NCBI RefSeq assembly: GCF_001189845.1 | Contig: NZ_LFLZ01000038.1 | Coordinates: 1 to 64,000, forward strand | Direction: 5' to 3' | DNA: 64,000 nt | Source of the DNA: Bradyrhizobium tropiciagri | GTDB taxonomy: Bacteria > Pseudomonadota > Alphaproteobacteria > Rhizobiales > Xanthobacteraceae | In this document: one piece after another, positions 1 to 10,506 of the stretch | Numbering within the stretch: position 1 is the first letter of the stretch | Layout of the letters: each line of letters begins with the position of its first letter | The notes under the pieces: generated by a model | What the model was told of the DNA's origin: nothing | The model's database searches: none | Seen by the model: only the letters and a program-made list of their open reading frames with translations | Position numbers and translations under genes: made by a program

Positions 1-2
1 GG

Positions 3-2093
3 TTGGGCGGCAACGGCATTTGGGTCGGCGGCGACGCCTTCTTTGGTGCGTCGATGACGATCTCGACCTTTAGCGGCGGCATCAGCAATTCCGGTACGAT
101 CTTGGCCGGCGGCACCGGCATCAAGGTCGACCATGTCATGGCCTTCGCTGACGGGATCACCAATAGCGGCACGATCTCGGCCGCCACCGGCATCTCGGTC
201 AGCAGCGCAAGCCCGGTCGCCGTTTTCGATTCCGGCGTCATCGTCGGGACGAGCGGCACGGCGGTGGATCTGTCAGGCAATGCCGCCGGCAACAGTTTTA
301 CGCTGGGGCCGGGCTACAACATCACCGGCCTCGTCAAGGGCCAGGGCAGCGACACGTTTCAGCTCGGCGGCACCGGCAGCGGCGCTTTCAACCTGTCGAA
401 TATCGGCACGCAATATACCGGCTTCACCGCCTTCAACGTGGTGGGCGGCGTGTGGACGGCGACCGGCGTCTTCGGCCAGTCCCAGGCCTGGAACGTCGAC
501 GGCGGCACGCTCACCGGCACCGGCACGTTCAACGCGGTCAACGTCAATGCCGGCGGCACGCTGGCGCCCGGCACGTCGATGACGATCAATGGCAGCCTCA
601 CGCTGCAGTCGGCGGCGGTCTACATGGTGACGCTCAACGGCGCGGCGGCGGGCCGCGCCAACGTGTCCGGGACGGCGACGATCGCGAGCGGCGCGCGCTT
701 CGCCGTCGCCGGCGGCAGCATGCCCGTTGTCAACTCTACCTATACGGTGCTTGCCGCCAGCGGCGGCGTGATCGGAACGTTCACCAACCAGGACGTCGTT
801 TTCGGCATCTACAGAGGCGTGCTCAGCTATACCGGCGACGACGTCGATCTGACGGTCAGATACAACTCGCTGCTGCCGCTGTTGCCACCCAATCCGCCCG
901 TCAATGTCGTCAATGTCGCCACCGCGATCGACGCCGCGATCCAGAGCGGCGTTACGCCGCCGGCGGGCTTTGCCAATCTGTTCAATCTTTCTCCGGCGCA
1001 ATTGCAATATGGGCTGACCCAGCTCTCCGGCGAAGCGGCGACCGCAGCGGGCAAGGGTGCCGATCAGCTGATGACGCATTTCCTGGAGCTGATGCTCGAT
1101 CCGACGGCGGGCGGCGGCGGCATCAGCGGCGGTGGCGGCGCCGCAAGATTTGCGCCGGAGCAGGACACGACCTTGCCGGCAGATGTGGCGCTCGCTTACG
1201 CCAAGGCGCTGAAGGCGCCGCAATCCAATGCGCCGCAGAGCTTCGATCCGCGCTGGACGGTGTGGGGCGCGGCTTTCGGTGGCGCGAGCCATACCGATGG
1301 CAATGTGGCGATCGGCCCCAATAATGTCACGGCGAGCGATTACGGCTTCGCGGCCGGCATGGAGCGGCACCTCACGCCGGACACGGTCTACGGCTTCGGC
1401 CTTGCCGGCGGCGGCACCAATTGGACGCTCGCGCAGGCGCTCGGCTCTGGACGCAGCGACGCCTTCCAGGCCGGCCTCTACACCAAGACGCATTGGGGGC
1501 CGCTCTATCTGTCCGGTGCGCTGGCCTTCGCCAATCACTGGTTCACCACGGATCGCATCGCGCTCGGCGATCAGTTGCGCGCGACGTTCACGGGCCAGAG
1601 CTACGCGGCGCGCGGCGAAGTCGGCTATCGCTATGCCGTGCCGGTCACCGGCGCTATCATTGGCGTGACACCTTACGCCGCATTGCAGGCGCAAGGCTTC
1701 CGCACGCCGAGCTACAGCGAAACCGATCTCACCGGCGGTGGCTTCGGATTGTCTTATGCGTCGGCGAACGCGACCGACACGCGCAGTGAGCTCGGCATGC
1801 GCTTCGACAATCTGCAAGTCGTCAACGGCATGCCGCTGGTGCTGCGCGGCCGCTTCGCCTGGGCGCACGATTGGTACACGAATGCGACGGCGTTGAACGC
1901 CGCTTTCCAGGCCTTGCCCGGCTCGAATTTCACGGTGAACGGCGCGGCGCCGCCGAAGGACTCCGCGCTGACGACCGCCGCCGCCGAATTGCACATCACA
2001 CAGAGCTGGACCGCGATCGTCAAATTCGACGGCGATTTCGGCGCCGGCGCGCAAACCTATGGCGGGACGGGGACGCTGCGCTATTCGTGGTGA
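3..2093 (+). CDS. Autotransporter, C-terminal part with outer-membrane beta-barrel (5' end outside window)
   Basis: The frame is open at the left edge, so the true start and any signal peptide lie upstream. About the first 290 residues are Gly/Ser/Thr/Ala-rich short repeats typical of a passenger beta-helix (recurring SGT, NSGTI and GGT units). Then comes a linker and, from about residue 420, a barrel region with alternating aromatic residues ending in RYSW, the usual aromatic C-terminal residue of type Va autotransporters. The family inserts its barrel in the outer membrane and displays the passenger, often as an adhesin or surface enzyme. No catalytic triad or protease motif is visible in the part seen, so an adhesive or structural passenger is more likely. 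The next gene starts 30 bases downstream. Confidence 0.85.
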   Translation: MGGNGIWVGGDAFFGASMTISTFSGGISNSGTILAGGTGIKVDHVMAFADGITNSGTISAATGISVSSASPVAVFDSGVIVGTSGTAVDLSGNAAGNSFTLGPGYNITGLVKGQGSDTFQLGGTGSGAFNLSNIGTQYTGFTAFNVVGGVWTATGVFGQSQAWNVDGGTLTGTGTFNAVNVNAGGTLAPGTSMTINGSLTLQSAAVYMVTLNGAAAGRANVSGTATIASGARFAVAGGSMPVVNSTYTVLAASGGVIGTFTNQDVVFGIYRGVLSYTGDDVDLTVRYNSLLPLLPPNPPVNVVNVATAIDAAIQSGVTPPAGFANLFNLSPAQLQYGLTQLSGEAATAAGKGADQLMTHFLELMLDPTAGGGGISGGGGAARFAPEQDTTLPADVALAYAKALKAPQSNAPQSFDPRWTVWGAAFGGASHTDGNVAIGPNNVTASDYGFAAGMERHLTPDTVYGFGLAGGGTNWTLAQALGSGRSDAFQAGLYTKTHWGPLYLSGALAFANHWFTTDRIALGDQLRATFTGQSYAARGEVGYRYAVPVTGAIIGVTPYAALQAQGFRTPSYSETDLTGGGFGLSYASANATDTRSELGMRFDNLQVVNGMPLVLRGRFAWAHDWYTNATALNAAFQALPGSNFTVNGAAPPKDSALTTAAAELHITQSWTAIVKFDGDFGAGAQTYGGTGTLRYSW

Positions 2094-2123
2094 GGCGGCT
2101 TAAGACGGCGGTGCATCCAGGCA

Positions 2124-5100
2124 ATGAACAATATGGGCGGGCAGACACAACCGGCGTTCATGCCGCTCGGTGAGGCATTGCAATACGCCGAGCGCTGCCG
2201 CAACGACGGCCGGCTGATCGAAGCCGAGGCGGTGTGCCGTCAGATCCTCCAGGTGCAGCCGAACACGCCGGAAGCCGAACACCTCCTCGGCGTCATCGCG
2301 CATCAAAACGCAAGCTTGCCGAAGCTATCCAGCATGTGCAGCGCGCGACCAAGCTCGCGTCGCAGATCGCGGTGTTTCACGCCAATCTCGGCGAGATGCT
2401 TCGCCTTGCCGGGCGGCCCAAGCTCGCCGTTGACGAGGCACGGCGTGCGCTTGCCATCGAGCCGGATCTGCCGGCGGCGCTGAGCAATCTCGGCGTCGCG
2501 CTCTACGAGCTGAAAGACTACGAAGAGGCGGCGCGCGCACAACGTAAGGCAATCGCGGCCGCGCCGGACTTCGCCGAAGCCCACGGCAATCTCGGCAATG
2601 CGCTCCACGCTCTGCGGAAATTCGACGAGGCGATCGCCGCTTTTCGCCGCGCCGTCGAGCTCAAGCCGGATTATGCCGACGGCTGGGCCAATTACGGCAC
2701 GACGCTGCATCACAGCGGCAGCTTCGACGAAGGCATTGCCGCGCTGCGCCGCGCGATCGCGCTGACGCCGCATCACGCCAATGCCCGTTCCGGCCTCGGC
2801 ATTCTCCTGCTCATGCGCGGCGAATTCGGCGAGGGTCTTGACGAATATGAATGGCGGCTTCGCTCGACCGAACGCAAGGGGCCGCGTTTTCCGGAAATTC
2901 CCTGGGCAGGCGGCAGCCTTGCCGGCAAGCACATCTATGTTCAAGCCGAACAGGGTTTCGGCGATACGCTGCAATTCGCGCGTTACATCCCGCCGCTTGC
3001 CCGGCGCGCGAGCCGCGTCACCTTGCGCGTGCATCAGCAGCTGGTGACGCTTTTCCGCGAGAGCCTGCCAGGCATCACCGTGCTCGGCGATCGCGGCAAT
3101 CCGGCGCCGTATCAATGCGATGCCGTGCTGCTCAGCCTGCCGCGGCTGTTCAGGACCCGGCTTGAATCCATTCCTGGCGACGTGCGTTATCTGCGCGCGC
3201 CTGCCGATGCCGCGCAACGCTGGGGCAAGCACCTTGCCAAGATGCGAGGCCTCAAGGTCGGCCTGGTGTGGGCCGGCAATCCCGAACACGTCAACGACAG
3301 CCGCCGCTCCCTTGATCTAGAAGTCCTGGCGGCGCTGTTCGAAGTGCAGGGCGCTTCATTCGCGAGCCTGCAGTTTGGGCCGCGTACGGCTGATCTGAAG
3401 AAGCGAAAGGGCAAGCCCGCGATCGAGGATCTCGGCGCGCGATTTGAGGATTTTGCCGATACGGCTGGCGCGGTCGATGCGCTCGACCTCGTCATCACGG
3501 TCGACACATCGGTTGCGCACCTTGCCGGCGCGCTCGGCAAGCCTGTCTGGGTGTTGCTGCCCTGGGTGAGTGATTGGCGCTGGATGCTCAATCGCGAGGA
3601 CAATCCCTGGTATCCGACCATGCGCCTGTTTCGGCAAAAGCGCGGCGAGAGCTGGGCCGATATCGTGCCGCGCATCGTCGAGGATCTTGCGGCTGTCGTG
3701 CAGGGCGACCTCGCGCGGCTCACGCCGTTCAAGGCCGAAGGCGTGCGCCGCGCCGCGCATGCCGCGGCGATCATGGCGGCGGAAGCTGCGCAGGTTGCGG
3801 AGCCAATCACTGCGCCGGTGACGGCAATGCCGCCCGGCCAGGCGCTCATTGTCGCCGAACAGAAGCGCCGCAACGGATTCCTGGCCGATGCAGACGAGTT
3901 GACGCGCCGCGCGATTGAAGCCGAGCCCGACAATGCCGAGGCTGCCCACATGCTCGGCATCATTGCGCACCAGTCCGGCAAATTGTCCGATGCCATCGTA
4001 ACACGTACAGCAAGCGATAGCGATCAATCCGAATGTTGCGCTCTATCACGCCAATCTCGGTGAAATGTGCCGACTTGCCGGCCGCGTCGACGAAGCCATT
4101 GCGGCGAGCCGCCGCGCCATCGCGCTTGATCCGGGCAATGCCGGCGCCCACAGCAATCTCGGCATCGCGCTGTTCGATCAGGGCAAGTTCGAGGAGGCGC
4201 TCTCGTTGCACGAACGCGCCATCGCGCTGCAGGCCCATTTCGTGCAAGCTCACAGCAATCGCGGTAACGCCCTGCAGCGATTGAAACGCTTTGCCGAGGC
4301 GGAGCCGTCCTATCGCCGCGCCGTCGAATTGCAACCGGACTTCGCCGACGGCTGGAACAATCTCGGTACCTGCCTGCGTGAGCTCAAGCGCGCCGAAGAG
4401 GCCGAGACGGTTTACCGCAAGGCGCTCGAGATTGCGCCCAACAGTGCCGATACGCTCGATAATCTGGCGCTTGCGGTGAAGGATCTCGAGCGGCTCGACG
4501 AAGCCGCCGAGCTGTTGCGCCGCGCGCTCGTCATCGAGCAGAACAGTGACAAGATTCATCTGCACTACGGCACTGTGCTGCTCGACCAGAAGAAAGTGGA
4601 TGAGGCGGAAGTGGCGGCCAGCCGGGCGCTCTCGCTCAATATGAACAATCACGACGCCGTCAATCTGATGGGACGGATCGCGTTCGAGCGCGGCGACCTC
4701 GATGGCGCGCTCGCCTCTCATCAGCGCGCACTCGCGCTCAAGCCGGATCTGGCGGACGCCTATAACAACATGGGCAACGTGCTGAAGGAGCTGGGCCGAT
4801 TGGACGAAGCGGAGAACGCTTATCTCGAGGCGCTGCGGCTCGATCCGGCCGTCGCGAGCGTCTATGTCAATCTTGCCGACTCCAGGAAATTCGTCGCCGG
4901 CGACCCGCATCTTGTCGCCATGGAAGCGCTTGCAGCGAAGAGCGAGCGCCTATCGAAGACCGATCGCATGCAGATCGACTTCGCGCTCGGCAAAGCCTAT
5001 GCGGACCTTCAAGACTACCCGCGTTCGTTCCGGCATTTGCATGCCGGCAATGCGGCCAAGCGCGCGACGATTGGCTATGACGAGACGGCGGCCTTCGCGC

Positions 5101-5927
5101 TGTTTGATCACATCGAGCGTATTTTCGTTCCGGACATGATCGAAGCGAAGTCCGGCGGCGGCGATCTTTCACAGGTGCCGATCTTTGTCGTCGGCATGCC
5201 GCGTTCGGGCACGACGTTGATCGAACAGATCATCGCCAGCCATCCCATGGTGCACGGCGCCGGCGAGCTGCAGACCCTCCATGACGTCGTTCGTACCGTC
5301 CGCGGGACGGACGGCTGTACGATCCCATATCCGGAATTCGTGCCTGCGCTGGATGAGGCCGCCTTGCGGCAAATCGGAAGAGATTATGTCGCGCGGCTCG
5401 GCGAGATTGCGCGGCGAGAGGCAAGTACAACCGTACAGCGCGTCACCGACAAGATGCCGTCGAACTATTATTTCCTCGGGCTTATTCATTTGGCGCTACC
5501 GCAAGCGAAGATCATTCACGCCGTGCGCGATCCGGTCGACACCTGTGTGTCGTGCTTTTCCAAGCTGTTTTCCGCCGAGCAAAACCATACCTACGATCTC
5601 GGCGAACTCGGCCGCTATTACCGGCGCTACGAGCGGCTGATGGCGCATTGGTGCCGCGTCCTGCCGGCCGGCAGCGTCCTGGACGTCCGTTATGAAGACG
5701 TGGTGGGTGATCTGGAGAGCCAGGCGCGGCGCATCATCGCCCATTGCGGCTTGCCTTGGGATGACCGCTGCCTGTCGTTTCACAGAACCGAGCGTCCGGT
5801 CCGCACCGCGAGCGCGACGCAGGTCCGCAAGCCCATTTATCGGAGCGCAGTCGGACGTTGGCGGGTCTATGAGGACCAGCTTGAGCCACTTCTCACCGCA
5901 TTGGGTGGCCGCGCCAGGCTTGGTTAA
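2124..5927 (+). pseudogene. TPR - GT9-like glycosyltransferase - TPR - sulfotransferase protein, frame broken twice
   Basis: Read through two single-base shifts, this is one frame of about 1,267 residues. Frame 1 from ATG 2124 runs to about 2310, where one G appears missing (HQN then GKLAEAIQHV). The second frame runs to about 3998, where one T appears inserted (GKLSDAI then EHVQQ), and the original frame resumes to 5927. The first half has about five TPRs followed by a GT9/heptosyltransferase-like region (GLVWAGNPEH; ITVDTSVAHLAGALGKPVW). The second half restarts with a near copy of the N-terminus, has about nine TPRs, and ends in a sulfotransferase domain with the PAPS-loop motif FVVGMPRSGTTLIEQ. 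The two halves look like TPR-glycosyltransferase and TPR-sulfotransferase genes joined by fusion. If intact, it probably modifies surface glycans or proteins. Confidence 0.7.
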
Positions 5928-5993
5928 CCCCATACAAGCCCGCATGTCGGGTGGTGCCAGGACTTGGCCAACCGCCATTTGCTGGATTATGTC

Positions 5994-6043
5994 GGAATCT
6001 CAATCACATACGAGTTCGTAGTTTTATTCTGAATGGCGCGCCA
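5994..6043 (+). repeat. 50-bp dispersed intergenic repeat, copy A
   Basis: This 50-base stretch aligns without gaps to 9016-9065 and 16044-16093, at roughly three-quarters identity, and ends in the shared GGCGCGCCA. Here the right end overlaps a perfect 10-bp inverted repeat, GAATGGCGCG at 6031-6040 and its complement at 6048-6057 with a 7-base loop. It could act as a transcript-end hairpin after the TPR gene, but no T-run follows. Confidence 0.7.
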
Positions 6044-6181
6044 AAGCCGCGCCATTCCATAGCCTTGTCCCGAAGCGGCTTCGTCGCGGGAGCGTGATTT
6101 CGCGCGGGCTGTTTTGCACTCCGTGGAATCCCGGTCCCAATCAGGCGGGCAGACGGCCCTGCTTTCCGCTATGATTGCGGC

Positions 6182-8968
6182 ATGACGATCGGGATTACCG
6201 GACCCGAACGGAAGGCCCCACGACAAACTGGCGTGGTCAGGCTCATCCTTGCGACCATTGCCATTGTGATCTGCTTGATCCTGCTCGCGCTCGCGAGCGA
6301 TTTCCTGGTCGACTGGCTGTGGTTTTCGTCGGTCGGCTATTTGCAAATCTTCTGGACAACCATCGGCGCCAAGGTGGCTACCTTTGCTGCGGCCTGGACG
6401 GGAACGGCTCTCATCCTCGGGGTGAACGGGTGTCTCGCGCTGCGTTTAGCCGGCAAGCGGTCGACACAGGTTGCCGCGGCGCCCGTCTGGCAGGTCGCGG
6501 GCAGCGCGCCGCCGGATCCGTTTGCGCAGCTGTTGGATCGACTGCCGTGGCCCGCGATCGTCGCAGGCGGGGCAGCCTTGCTCGCGCTGCTCGTCGCGGC
6601 GGCCGAAGTCGGCCATTGGGGCATCTTCCTGAGGTATCTCTATCAGGCGCCCTATGGCGCAGACGATCCGCTCTTCAACAAGGACCTCGGCTTCTACCTG
6701 TTCTCGCTGCCCGCCTATGTCCTGATCAAGAACTGGATCCTGCTCACCCTGGTCCTGAGCGCGCTGTTCGCCGCAGCGATCTATTGGGCTCGCGGCGATA
6801 TCGAATACGACGTTCATCACCGGTCGATGTCGCCCATGGCGATCGCCCACGGTTCGGCATTGCTCGGCCTTCTCTTCGCGGTGAAGGCCTGGTCCTATGT
6901 TCTCGACCGCTATCTGCTGCTCTACGGCGACAACGGCGTTGTCGTCGGCGCAAGCTACACCGATGTGCATGTGGGGTTGCCGGCCCTGTGGCTCATGATC
7001 GCCCTCTCGATCACCGCGGCGCTCGTCGCGTGGGCAAACCTGCGGACGCGCGGCTACCGGCTTCCGGCGGCGGCGGTCATGCTCTTCGTCATCGGCGCCC
7101 CGGCATTGTCCGGCGTCGTCCCCGCCCTGTTCCGGCAATTCTTCGTCAAGCCAAGCGAGCTGGAGCTGGAGAAGCCCTACATCGAACGCAATATCGCGCT
7201 CACCCGGCAGGCGTACGATCTCGACAAGATCGTAGCCAAGCCCTTTGCCGCCGAACAGAAGCTTACCCTCAAGACGCTCGACGCCAACAAGGCGACAATC
7301 GACAATATCAGGCTGTGGGACTGGCTGCCCCTGTCGGATACCTACGCGCAGTTGCAGGAGATCCGCACCTACTACAGATTCCACGATCTCGACGTCGACC
7401 GCTACTGGCTCGACGATTCCTACCAGAGTGTGATGCTCTCGGCGCGCGAGCTGCGCTCCTCGCTCCTGCCGCCAAATGCGCAGACATGGGTCAACCGCCA
7501 CGTGCTGTTCACCCACGGCAATGGCGCGGTGATGAGCCCGGTCACCCGCAAGAGCACCGAGGGTCTGCCGCTGTTCTATTTGCGGGACATTCCGCCGGTT
7601 GCGGACGGAGGCCCCAGGATCGTCGAGCCGCGCATTTATTTCGGCGAGGAGAGCGACGACTACGTCATTGTCAAGGGAGGTGCGCCGGAGTTCGATTATC
7701 CGAAAGGCAAAGACAACGTCTACGCGGAGTATGAGGGCGCTGGCGGGATTCCGATCGGCTCAGTGGCACGGCGAACGCTGTTCGCGTACTACTTGAACGA
7801 TCCGAACCTTTTGCTCTCGACCTACATCACGCCGGAGAGCCGGATCATGATCTGGCGCAATATTCGGGAGCGGGTACCCGCGATCGCGCCGTTCCTCATG
7901 CTCGATCATGATCCCTATCTGGTGATCAGCGGCGGGCGGATGTTCTGGATACAGGACGCGTATACGACGAGTTCCTATTTTCCGTCGGCGCCGCCTGTGC
8001 AGGATTTCGATCTCAACTACATCAGGAATTCGGTGAAGGTCATCATCGATGCCTATCACGGGACCGTCGATTTCTATTTGATGGATCCCAAGGACCCGAT
8101 TGCGGCGACCTACGCGCGCATCTTTCCGCGCCTGTTCAAGCCGTTCGCGGCGATGCCTGCGGACTTGCAGAAGCACATTCGATATCCGGAGGACCTGTTC
8201 CTGATCCAGGCGCGGCTGTTCCAGACCTACCACATGGAGGCCGCCGAAGTGTTCTACAATCGCGAGGATCTCTGGCAATTCCCGCGCCAGCCGGGCAGCG
8301 GCGGCGGCACCTCGGTAATGAGCCCATATTACATCATCATGCGGCTGCCCGGCGAGGCGCGGGCCGAGTTCTTCCTCATGGTTCCCATGGTGCCGAGCCG
8401 CCGCGACAACATGATCGCGTGGTTGGCGGCGCGTTGTGACGCGCCCGACTACGGCAAGCTGATCGTGTACGAATTCCCGAAGGACAAGCTCGTCTACGGG
8501 CCGTTCCAGATCGAGGCGCGGATCAATCAGAACACGGAGATATCGCAGCAGCTGACGTTGTGGAATCAGATGGGCTCGCGGGTGATACGTGGGGCGAACT
8601 TGCTGGCGATTCCGATCGAGAATTCGATCCTTTACGTATCGCCGCTCTATTTGCGCGCGGAGTACGGGCACTTGCCGGAGCTGAAACGCGTGATCGCGGC
8701 CTATGGCGAACATGTGGTGATGAAGGAGACGCTCGGCGAGGCCTTGTCGGCTCTGTTCGTCGAGCCTGGCGCGGCGCGGCCGGTCCCAGGTGCGCATGAG
8801 GACATGCCTCTCACAGGCCCGTCGACGAGCCAGGCGAGGGAGGCGCTCGATCGCTACAATCAGGCCGTTGAACGATTGCGGTCCGGCGACTGGAAGGGCT
8901 TTGGCACGCAGTTCGATGCAATGCGCGAGCTTTTGGAGGACATGAATCGACGTTCCTCCGGCCATTAG
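6182..8968 (+). CDS. UPF0182 family integral membrane protein
   Basis: This 928-residue protein has the UPF0182/COG1615 signature near its start (VDWLWFSSVGYLQIFW) and the usual family length. About seven hydrophobic segments lie in the first 310 residues. A large soluble region follows (NIRLWDWLPLSDTYAQLQEI, DVDRYWLDDSYQSVMLSARE), which the family places outside the cytoplasm. The C-terminal 60 residues are hydrophilic and helical (REALDRYNQAVERLRSGDWKG). The function of the family is not established. ATG 6182 is the only start that keeps the first transmembrane segment. There is no strong ribosome-binding site and the gene stands alone between repeat elements. Confidence 0.9.
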   Translation: MTIGITGPERKAPRQTGVVRLILATIAIVICLILLALASDFLVDWLWFSSVGYLQIFWTTIGAKVATFAAAWTGTALILGVNGCLALRLAGKRSTQVAAAPVWQVAGSAPPDPFAQLLDRLPWPAIVAGGAALLALLVAAAEVGHWGIFLRYLYQAPYGADDPLFNKDLGFYLFSLPAYVLIKNWILLTLVLSALFAAAIYWARGDIEYDVHHRSMSPMAIAHGSALLGLLFAVKAWSYVLDRYLLLYGDNGVVVGASYTDVHVGLPALWLMIALSITAALVAWANLRTRGYRLPAAAVMLFVIGAPALSGVVPALFRQFFVKPSELELEKPYIERNIALTRQAYDLDKIVAKPFAAEQKLTLKTLDANKATIDNIRLWDWLPLSDTYAQLQEIRTYYRFHDLDVDRYWLDDSYQSVMLSARELRSSLLPPNAQTWVNRHVLFTHGNGAVMSPVTRKSTEGLPLFYLRDIPPVADGGPRIVEPRIYFGEESDDYVIVKGGAPEFDYPKGKDNVYAEYEGAGGIPIGSVARRTLFAYYLNDPNLLLSTYITPESRIMIWRNIRERVPAIAPFLMLDHDPYLVISGGRMFWIQDAYTTSSYFPSAPPVQDFDLNYIRNSVKVIIDAYHGTVDFYLMDPKDPIAATYARIFPRLFKPFAAMPADLQKHIRYPEDLFLIQARLFQTYHMEAAEVFYNREDLWQFPRQPGSGGGTSVMSPYYIIMRLPGEARAEFFLMVPMVPSRRDNMIAWLAARCDAPDYGKLIVYEFPKDKLVYGPFQIEARINQNTEISQQLTLWNQMGSRVIRGANLLAIPIENSILYVSPLYLRAEYGHLPELKRVIAAYGEHVVMKETLGEALSALFVEPGAARPVPGAHEDMPLTGPSTSQAREALDRYNQAVERLRSGDWKGFGTQFDAMRELLEDMNRRSSGH

Positions 8969-9015
8969 TGCTCCCGAACGCGGCACTACGGTTGGGCTCA
9001 GCTCAAGATCATATC

Positions 9016-9065
9016 GCGAATTCAATAACACAAGACTTCGCAGTTTTGTCCTGAGTGGCGCGCCA
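9016..9065 (+). repeat. 50-bp dispersed intergenic repeat, copy B
   Basis: It aligns ungapped with 5994-6043 and 16044-16093 and ends in GGCGCGCCA. It sits between the convergent ends of the UPF0182 gene and the MFS gene. Confidence 0.7.
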
Positions 9066-9120
9066 TTTTCCCCAAGACATCCTGTAGAGACATTGCTGTA
9101 GCGCCGACGTCCGCCCGGTT

Positions 9121-10415
9121 TCACGCCGCAGCCAGCACCGGTTGCGCCGGCCGCCGCGTGATCAAAAGCGACAGCACGGCAGCGATGATGCCGGTCAGGC
9201 CCGCGATCATGAAGGCCTGCAGATAATCGCCCTGGCTCGAGCGCATGAAGCCGGCGAAGAACGCGGCGCAGGCGGCACCTAACTGATGGCCGGCGACGAC
9301 CCAGCCGAACACCAAGGGCGCGTTCTTGTCGCCGAACGCCTCGTTGGCGATGCGCACGGTCGGCGGCACGGTCGCGATCCAGTCGAGACCATAGAACACC
9401 GCGAACACCGACAGGCTCACCAGCGAGAAATCCGAATAGGGCAGGTAGATCAGCGACAGGCCGCGCAGCCCGTAATAGAAGAACAGCAGCTTGCGCGGAT
9501 CGAAGCGGTCGGTGAGCCAGCCCGACAGCGTGGTGCCGAACAGGTCGAAGAACCCCATCAGCGCGAGCAGGCCCGCCGCCTGCACCTCGACGATGCCGTG
9601 ATCGCCGCAGAACGCGATCAGGTGGGTGCCGACCAGGCCATTGGTGGTGAAGCCGCAGATGAAGAAGGTGGCGAACAGGAACCAGAACGCGCGCGTCTGC
9701 GCGGCGCGCACCAGATTGCTGATCGCGGCGACGAACGGATTGCCTTGCGCGGGCGGCGCCGGATGATCGTCATGCGCGCTGCCGAACGAACGCAGGCCGA
9801 CCGCGGCGGGCCGCTCCGGCACCAGGAAATACACCAGCGGGATCAGCGCCGCGCAGCATGCGGCGACCGTCAGCACCACCGGCTTCCAGCCGCCCCACGC
9901 CACCAATGCCGCAAGGCCCGGCATGAAGATCAGCATGCCGGTCGCGGTCGACGCGGTCAAAAGCCCCATGACGAGGCCGCGATTGGTGGTGAACCAGCGA
10001 TTGACGATGGTGGCGCCGAGCACGTTGGCGACCGCGCCCGAGCCGATGCCGGACAATAACCCCCAGCTCATGAACAATTGCCACGGCGCGGTCATGAAAT
10101 AGCTCGCGCCGGTCGAGGCCGACATCAGCAGCAGCGCGCCGAGCACCGTGCGGCGGATGCCGAAGCGCTGCATCACGGCCGCGGCGAACGGGCCGGCGAG
10201 GCCGTAGAGGAAGATGCCGACCGCGGCTGACGACGAGATCACGCCGACGTCCCAGCCGAACGCCGCTTGCAGCGGCAGCATCAGGACGCCCGGCGTCGCA
10301 CGCAGCCGGCCGAGGCGAGCAGCGCCAGGAAGATCACGGCGACGACGACGAACGCGTAGTTCTGGCCGAACGGGGGTCGGCGCACGGGAGCTTCTTGAAC
10401 GGTGGTGCTAGGCAT
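9121..10415 (-). pseudogene. MFS transporter with one frameshift near its N-terminus
   Basis: About twelve transmembrane segments are visible over 431 residues once one base is restored. The ATG at 10415 encodes MPSTTVQEAPVRRPPFGQNY and a first hydrophobic helix, then the frame fails near 10305, where GGCCTG is expected but GGCTG is present. The rest (from LMLPLQAAFGWDVGVISSSA) is continuous to the stop. It resembles MFS permeases of the oxalate/formate or monocarboxylate type (long gap-free helices, cytoplasmic loop rich in His/Asp around residue 215). Its start codon lies inside one arm of a perfect inverted repeat shared with a divergent TetR gene, so export or uptake under TetR control is likely. 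The substrate is unknown. Confidence 0.8.
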
Positions 10416-10470
10416 GTTACTGACCGGTACGTGTTGCGATGCGGCGTGTATACGTACCGGTCAGTAACAT
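10414..10470. promoter_or_regulatory. Perfect 19-bp inverted repeat, probable double TetR operator
   Basis: ATGTTACTGACCGGTACGT at 10414-10432 is exactly repeated in inverse orientation at 10452-10470, with a 19-base spacer. Each arm contains the quasi-palindrome TACNNACCGGTNNGTA, the size and symmetry of a TetR-family site. The left arm covers the MFS start codon, and the right arm lies 36 bases before the TetR gene, so one dimer per arm could repress both divergent genes. Confidence 0.8.
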
Positions 10471-10506
10471 TGTCAAGAGGATTGAGGGAAGGTCGGGAGA
10501 GCCATC

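Noticed and set aside
273..2054. Long minus-strand open frame (593 codons) opposite the autotransporter
   Set aside because: It is Arg/Ala/Gly-rich, without known motifs, and fully opposite a convincing beta-barrel gene; it is a high-GC shadow frame.
2300..4010. Programmed ribosomal frameshifting in the TPR gene
   Set aside because: Neither junction has a convincing slippery heptamer with downstream structure, and opposite shift directions at homologous places fit errors or mutation better.
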